From positions 1 to 17,450 of the forward strand of contig CAMZKQ010000198.1 in NCBI GenBank assembly GCA_947311265.1: 17,450 nucleotides of DNA, in the 5' to 3' direction. The translations under genes were made by a program, and so were the position numbers. Of this stretch, positions 13,765-17,450 are shown one piece after another (positions within the stretch are counted from its first letter, which is position 1; each line of letters starts with the position of its first letter). The DNA is from an uncultured Chlorobiota bacterium (lineage in GTDB: Bacteria > Bacteroidota > Bacteroidia > Bacteroidales > JAADGE01). The notes below the pieces were generated by a model. The model was not told the DNA's origin. It saw only the letters and a program-made list of their open reading frames with translations, and did not search any database.

Positions 13765-16440
13765 ATGGAATTAACCAACACTACTTCGCTACTTGCAAAT
13801 TCAAAATCGGGCTTTCATATAGTTACCGATACGGAGTTAAATATCCTAAATACAAACAGAGCAGTACGCCTAAAAACGGGCTACTCCGAGAGTGAACTAA
13901 TGGGCATGGCGTTTCCTTCGTTGTATCAAGGAGACTATCGCCAAAAAGTAATCCAGTTTTTCCAGGAGGAATTATATCTGCCAGAAGGCAGAATTGTACA
14001 CCCTTGGACATCTAAACACGGTAAATTTATAGCTGCCGAACTCTCTGTAACTCATTTTTTTGTGGGGCAGCAAAAGTGCTTTATTATTTCGGGGAGCGAT
14101 TATGTAGAAAAGGCAATTACTGAAATTATTGATAATAGCGATATTGTACTACTTCTATGGCGTAACGAGCCAGACTGGCCAATCGAGTTTGTTTCTGAAA
14201 ATGCAAAAAAAATATTTGGCTACAGTAACTCTAGCTTCATCAACCAGCTCACCCCTTACTCCTCCTTAATTCACCCCGAAGATTTAGAGCGCGTAACCCA
14301 AGAAGTACAAAATGCGATTAAAAGCAACACACCTGCCTTTTCGCATAAACCATACCGCATAATAAGAGCAGACAAGCAAGTACGCTGGGTGGCAGATTAT
14401 ACAAATGTGAGGCGAAACAAAAAAGGAGAAGCCCTCTCTTTTGAAGGGCTAATAATTGACATTACGAAACAAAAAGAGGCTGAACTAAAAGCTGAAAAGG
14501 CTGAAAAACGTTTCGTGGCAATGGTCAATAATATTTCAGATTCTGTTTTTATGACCGACCAGGCTGGAAACATTATTGATTGCAACAAATACGCTCACCA
14601 AGAACTCGGTTACACACGGGAGGAATTACTAAATTTACACGTTAGGGATATAAATGTAGTAGATAAACGAGCCAACTTTAAGGAAGTAAAAGATTGGCTC
14701 GAGAATAAATCTGACAGGCATGAGTTTGAAACCCTGCACCTTACAAAATCGGGCAAGCAAATCCCCGTAGAGGTTTCGGCTTCTATTTTTGAATATGAAA
14801 ACAAAGTATTTTTCCTCTCCGTTGCTAGAAACGTTACCGAAAAGAAAAAAATAGAAGCCGAAATTAAAGAAAGCGAAGAGCAACTATTAAAACTACAGGA
14901 AACGGCTAAAATTGCCTCATGGCAGCTGGATATTTTAAATGGAAACCTAAGCTGTTCCAAAGAGTTCTACAGCATTTTTGGCATAGCCAATTTACCGATG
15001 TCTTCCGATAAAGATTTCCTAAAACTAATACATGAGCAAGACCAAAAAACAGTAGAAACAGCTTGGCAGAAAGCCCTTTTAGGTGCTACTTTTGATATAA
15101 AATATCGCTTAAAGGTAAATCATAAAATAAAATGGGTACACGAAATTGCTGAAATGAAATTTAACAAGCAGGGCATTGCCGTTAAAGCCTCGGGGCTAAT
15201 ACATGATATTACAGAAACAAAACTGGCAGCACTTGAACTAAAAGCCAAAAAAGACAACTATTTAGCCCTCGCAGAAGAATACCACCTGCAAAATGAAAGT
15301 TTGCAAAAAGCAAAAGAAAAAGCCGAAGAAAACGACCGCCTTAAATCCTCATTCCTTGCCAATATGTCGCACGAAATTAGAACCCCAATGAATGGGATTT
15401 TAGGCTTCTCGCAACTACTCAGCGAACCAGGGATTTCCAAAGACCAACAGCAACGCTTCGTGAAAATAATATCAGACTCCGGGCAGCAATTACTTAATAT
15501 TGTAAATGATATTCTGGATATTTCTAAACTGGAAACAGGACAAGCAAAAGTGTTTTTGCATAAAATTAACTTGACTGACTTAATGCAAAAACTACATGCC
15601 GAATTTAAAATACAGGCAGACAAAAATGCTAATCGTTTTGTGTACAAAAAAAATAGCAATATTAAGCGACCACTTTATATCCACACAGATGAAGGAAAAC
15701 TCAAGCAAATCCTAAACAACCTATTAAGCAACGCCATTAAATTTACAAATGAAGGGAGCGTAGAATATGGGTTTTCGATTAAAAATAATACTATCGAGTT
15801 TTTTGTAACAGATACAGGAATAGGCATACCAGAAGAAAAAATAAGCTCTATTTTTGAGCGTTTTCAGCAAGCAGATATTACTATATCACGGCAATTTGGC
15901 GGCACAGGGCTAGGCTTGGCAATAGCCAAAGCAAATGTATTACTTTTGGGAGGCGATATTTGGGTAAAATCAACCGTCCAAAAAAGGACTACATTTTTTT
16001 TCAATATTCCATTAAAAAAGGACAACTTGCCTTTACATAAACCCACAGAAGAAGTCCAAAAAAATAAGCTGTATGATTGGACAAATAAGACCATTTTAAT
16101 TACCGAAGACGAGGCCATTAATTTTATCCTTCTAGAGGAAATACTATCTGCAACAGGCGTGAATATATTAAAAGCCACAACTGGTAAAGCAGCCTTAGAA
16201 CTGGCTTTACAAAAGCCAGATATTATCCTAATGGATATAAAACTCCCAGATATTAATGGCTACCAAGTCGTAAAAAAAATACGTTACTTTGCCCCCAAAA
16301 TACCGATTATTGCCCAAACTGCCTTCGCCATGGAGGGCGACAAATCAAAAGTAATAGCAGCAGGTTTCAACGATTACATTAGCAAACCAATAGAAGCTAA
16401 ACTACTTTTAACAATGATTGATAAATATTTATACTCCTAA
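13765..16440 (+). CDS. Multi-PAS hybrid histidine kinase with C-terminal receiver
   Basis: This 891-residue hybrid sensor kinase has no membrane segment or signal peptide, so it is probably cytoplasmic. About four PAS domains come first (roughly 15-115, 118-238, 245-362, 366-488). PAS2 to PAS4 each end in the DIT/NVT-type boundary with the usual charged helix. A short coiled coil follows. The HisKA domain has H536 in MSHEIRTPMNGILGFS, the site of autophosphorylation. The HATPase_c domain shows N656 (N box), DTGIGIP with D683 (G1) and GGTGLGLAIAK from G712 (G2). The receiver domain (about 775-891) has the phospho-acceptor D824 in ILMDIKLP and K874 in SKP. No DNA-binding output is attached and no partner regulator adjoins it, so it must signal to a separate protein. 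The ligand is unknown. Confidence 0.95.
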   Translation: MELTNTTSLLANSKSGFHIVTDTELNILNTNRAVRLKTGYSESELMGMAFPSLYQGDYRQKVIQFFQEELYLPEGRIVHPWTSKHGKFIAAELSVTHFFVGQQKCFIISGSDYVEKAITEIIDNSDIVLLLWRNEPDWPIEFVSENAKKIFGYSNSSFINQLTPYSSLIHPEDLERVTQEVQNAIKSNTPAFSHKPYRIIRADKQVRWVADYTNVRRNKKGEALSFEGLIIDITKQKEAELKAEKAEKRFVAMVNNISDSVFMTDQAGNIIDCNKYAHQELGYTREELLNLHVRDINVVDKRANFKEVKDWLENKSDRHEFETLHLTKSGKQIPVEVSASIFEYENKVFFLSVARNVTEKKKIEAEIKESEEQLLKLQETAKIASWQLDILNGNLSCSKEFYSIFGIANLPMSSDKDFLKLIHEQDQKTVETAWQKALLGATFDIKYRLKVNHKIKWVHEIAEMKFNKQGIAVKASGLIHDITETKLAALELKAKKDNYLALAEEYHLQNESLQKAKEKAEENDRLKSSFLANMSHEIRTPMNGILGFSQLLSEPGISKDQQQRFVKIISDSGQQLLNIVNDILDISKLETGQAKVFLHKINLTDLMQKLHAEFKIQADKNANRFVYKKNSNIKRPLYIHTDEGKLKQILNNLLSNAIKFTNEGSVEYGFSIKNNTIEFFVTDTGIGIPEEKISSIFERFQQADITISRQFGGTGLGLAIAKANVLLLGGDIWVKSTVQKRTTFFFNIPLKKDNLPLHKPTEEVQKNKLYDWTNKTILITEDEAINFILLEEILSATGVNILKATTGKAALELALQKPDIILMDIKLPDINGYQVVKKIRYFAPKIPIIAQTAFAMEGDKSKVIAAGFNDYISKPIEAKLLLTMIDKYLYS

Positions 16441-16616
16441 AATAACCTATTAGATTTTGGCTTATCCACCGTCCTAGACTTGCTGATATCTTTCCTCTGT
16501 ACAGAGAAGCTGTAACTGTATAATAATTAAGGTTTTGTTATAAGTGTCTGTAAGATAGCGATTTACATAAGTATGGCAGACTGTAAAGGAGGATATAAGC
16601 GTTTTACTTAGAAAAT
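16441..16616. other. Intergenic spacer between convergent genes
   Basis: This holds no gene. A 12-bp palindrome CTCTGTACAGAG (16495-16506) has no loop and no T tract, and I see no clear intrinsic terminator for either neighbour. Confidence 0.4.
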
Positions 16617-17450
16617 TTACTCCTTTACCCATTTGCCACTTTCTACAATTTTGTCTTGATAAAAGTAAGTGGTAAAATATACGCCCGAAGGTAGTTTTTC
16701 GGTGTTTAGGGTGGTTTCTCGCTGGCTGATAGCGGTTTGTAAAACTGCTTTTCCTGCCATGTCGGCAAGTACAAGTTTACCTCCGAGTTTTTGCACCGCT
16801 GTTTTTACGTGCAACTCTCTACTGCCCGGGTTCGGGTAGAGGATTTGTTCGCTGGCTTTGATACCAAGGTTTTCTGTGGTGGTGGTGAGTGGGTTGTTAC
16901 CATCGGCATCAAATTTCATAAACATAATTCCATCTTCATTAGAGGCAATGTAGCGTGCTGTTATCATGCAGCCCCCATCGAATGTGCCTTTTGAGCTTTG
17001 AAGAAGCCATAAATCGGGCGTTTCTATAAACTTTTCCCATATGAGGCTCAAACCCATATTATACTTTTGTATATGATAACCTGAAAAATTACCTGTGTAT
17101 CCAATGGCGTAAATACTATTTATCCCTAATGACAAAGTATTTACTTTGCCAGAGCCTTCAATGGTTGTTTTTGTAATATAGTTTTGAATATTAAAAGCGG
17201 TATCAATAACTCCAATTTCCATTTTGTCATAATGATGGCGTAAAAAAAGGAGGGTTGAGTCGGATAAAGGTTTTATTTCTATTTTTCTTGGCGCCTCATA
17301 GAGAAATTCAGGCGAGTTAAAAAAATCTAATATTTTTACAACTTCTAAAGTTCTATTGTGCTTATTTAAGCTGGTTACTGCTCCCTCTACGTGTCCATAG
17401 GCTATAGAGTATATTTCGCCATTAGGGATAACAAAGAAATCTTGAAAAAA
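16617..17450 (-). CDS. Type IX-secreted protein with C-terminal sorting domain, 5' end outside window
   Basis: The reading frame stays open from the right edge (17450) down to the stop at 16617, giving 277 visible residues. The Met at 17222 is internal, not a start, because conserved-looking coding sequence continues upstream (for example FFVIPNGEIYSIAYGHVEG at the edge). The last 80 or so residues are a type A Por secretion tail. They contain YPNP at its start, LVLADMAGK in the middle and LPSGVYF then a lysine-rich end. The type IX machinery recognises and removes this tail at the outer membrane. The upstream part consists of short beta-rich repeats with GINSIYAIGYTG- and DGGCMITAR-like segments, resembling the beta-propeller-like repeats of many Bacteroidota surface proteins. 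The biological role cannot be told from this part. Confidence 0.85.
   Translation of the reverse strand, partial: FFQDFFVIPNGEIYSIAYGHVEGAVTSLNKHNRTLEVVKILDFFNSPEFLYEAPRKIEIKPLSDSTLLFLRHHYDKMEIGVIDTAFNIQNYITKTTIEGSGKVNTLSLGINSIYAIGYTGNFSGYHIQKYNMGLSLIWEKFIETPDLWLLQSSKGTFDGGCMITARYIASNEDGIMFMKFDADGNNPLTTTTENLGIKASEQILYPNPGSRELHVKTAVQKLGGKLVLADMAGKAVLQTAISQRETTLNTEKLPSGVYFTTYFYQDKIVESGKWVKE

Noticed and set aside
16583..16628. 9-bp inverted repeat GTAAAGGAG / CTCCTTTAC overlapping the end of the T9SS gene
   Set aside because: It has a 28-base loop and no T tract, and repeats of this size are expected by chance a few times in a window this long.
1..17450. CRISPR array, tRNA or rRNA gene, prophage or defence island
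   Set aside because: I found no regularly spaced repeats, no tRNA-like cloverleaf with a TTCRA arm, no rRNA core sequence and no phage or known defence genes.

Overview
The window reads as Bacteroidota chromosome (low GC, confidence high at phylum level, none below it). The signs are a Rho factor with a long Asn/Gln/Lys-rich insert, a protein with a C-terminal type IX secretion (Por) sorting domain, a Porin O/P-type outer-membrane protein, a leucine-dehydrogenase-like protein, a promoter of the Bacteroidota TTTG / TAnnTTTG type, and a general lack of Shine-Dalgarno sequences.

Layout. (1) 73-5537, plus strand: five tightly spaced genes, very probably one operon. Three encode a molybdenum hydroxylase of the xanthine dehydrogenase/CO dehydrogenase family (FAD, 2Fe-2S and molybdopterin subunits). 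They are followed by nicotinate phosphoribosyltransferase (pncB) and a 6-carboxytetrahydropterin synthase (queD-like). (2) 5539-6150, minus strand: a cytidylate-kinase-like protein, tail to tail with queD. (3) About 6348-6899: a collapsed insertion-sequence remnant with 12-bp terminal inverted repeats and only the transposase N-terminus. (4) 7147-8303: an outer-membrane porin gene carrying an apparent one-base deletion, followed by a terminator-like hairpin and an exported FMN-binding protein (8408-8974). (5) 9337-11265: rho, closed by a strong, probably bidirectional terminator. (6) 11351-13556, minus strand: a two-gene unit with a divergent, probably substrate-binding-defective leucine/glutamate dehydrogenase homologue and an AAA ATPase. 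The ATPase frame is split exactly at a canonical A_AAA_AAA -1 slippery heptamer. (7) 13765-16440, plus strand: a soluble hybrid sensor kinase with about four PAS domains. (8) 16617-17450, minus strand: the 3' part of a type IX-secreted protein that runs off the right edge.

Most interesting points: the possible programmed -1 frameshift (or a homopolymer sequence error) in the AAA ATPase; the dehydrogenase homologue that has lost the GGGK lysine while keeping its nucleotide-binding fold; the linkage of an uncharacterised Mo-hydroxylase to pncB and queD; the internally duplicated low-complexity Rho insert; and the miniature IS with a start-spanning inverted repeat. Two separate genes need a -1 shift to read through. 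That raises the chance that the source sequence has indel errors, and it tempers the frameshifting hypothesis.
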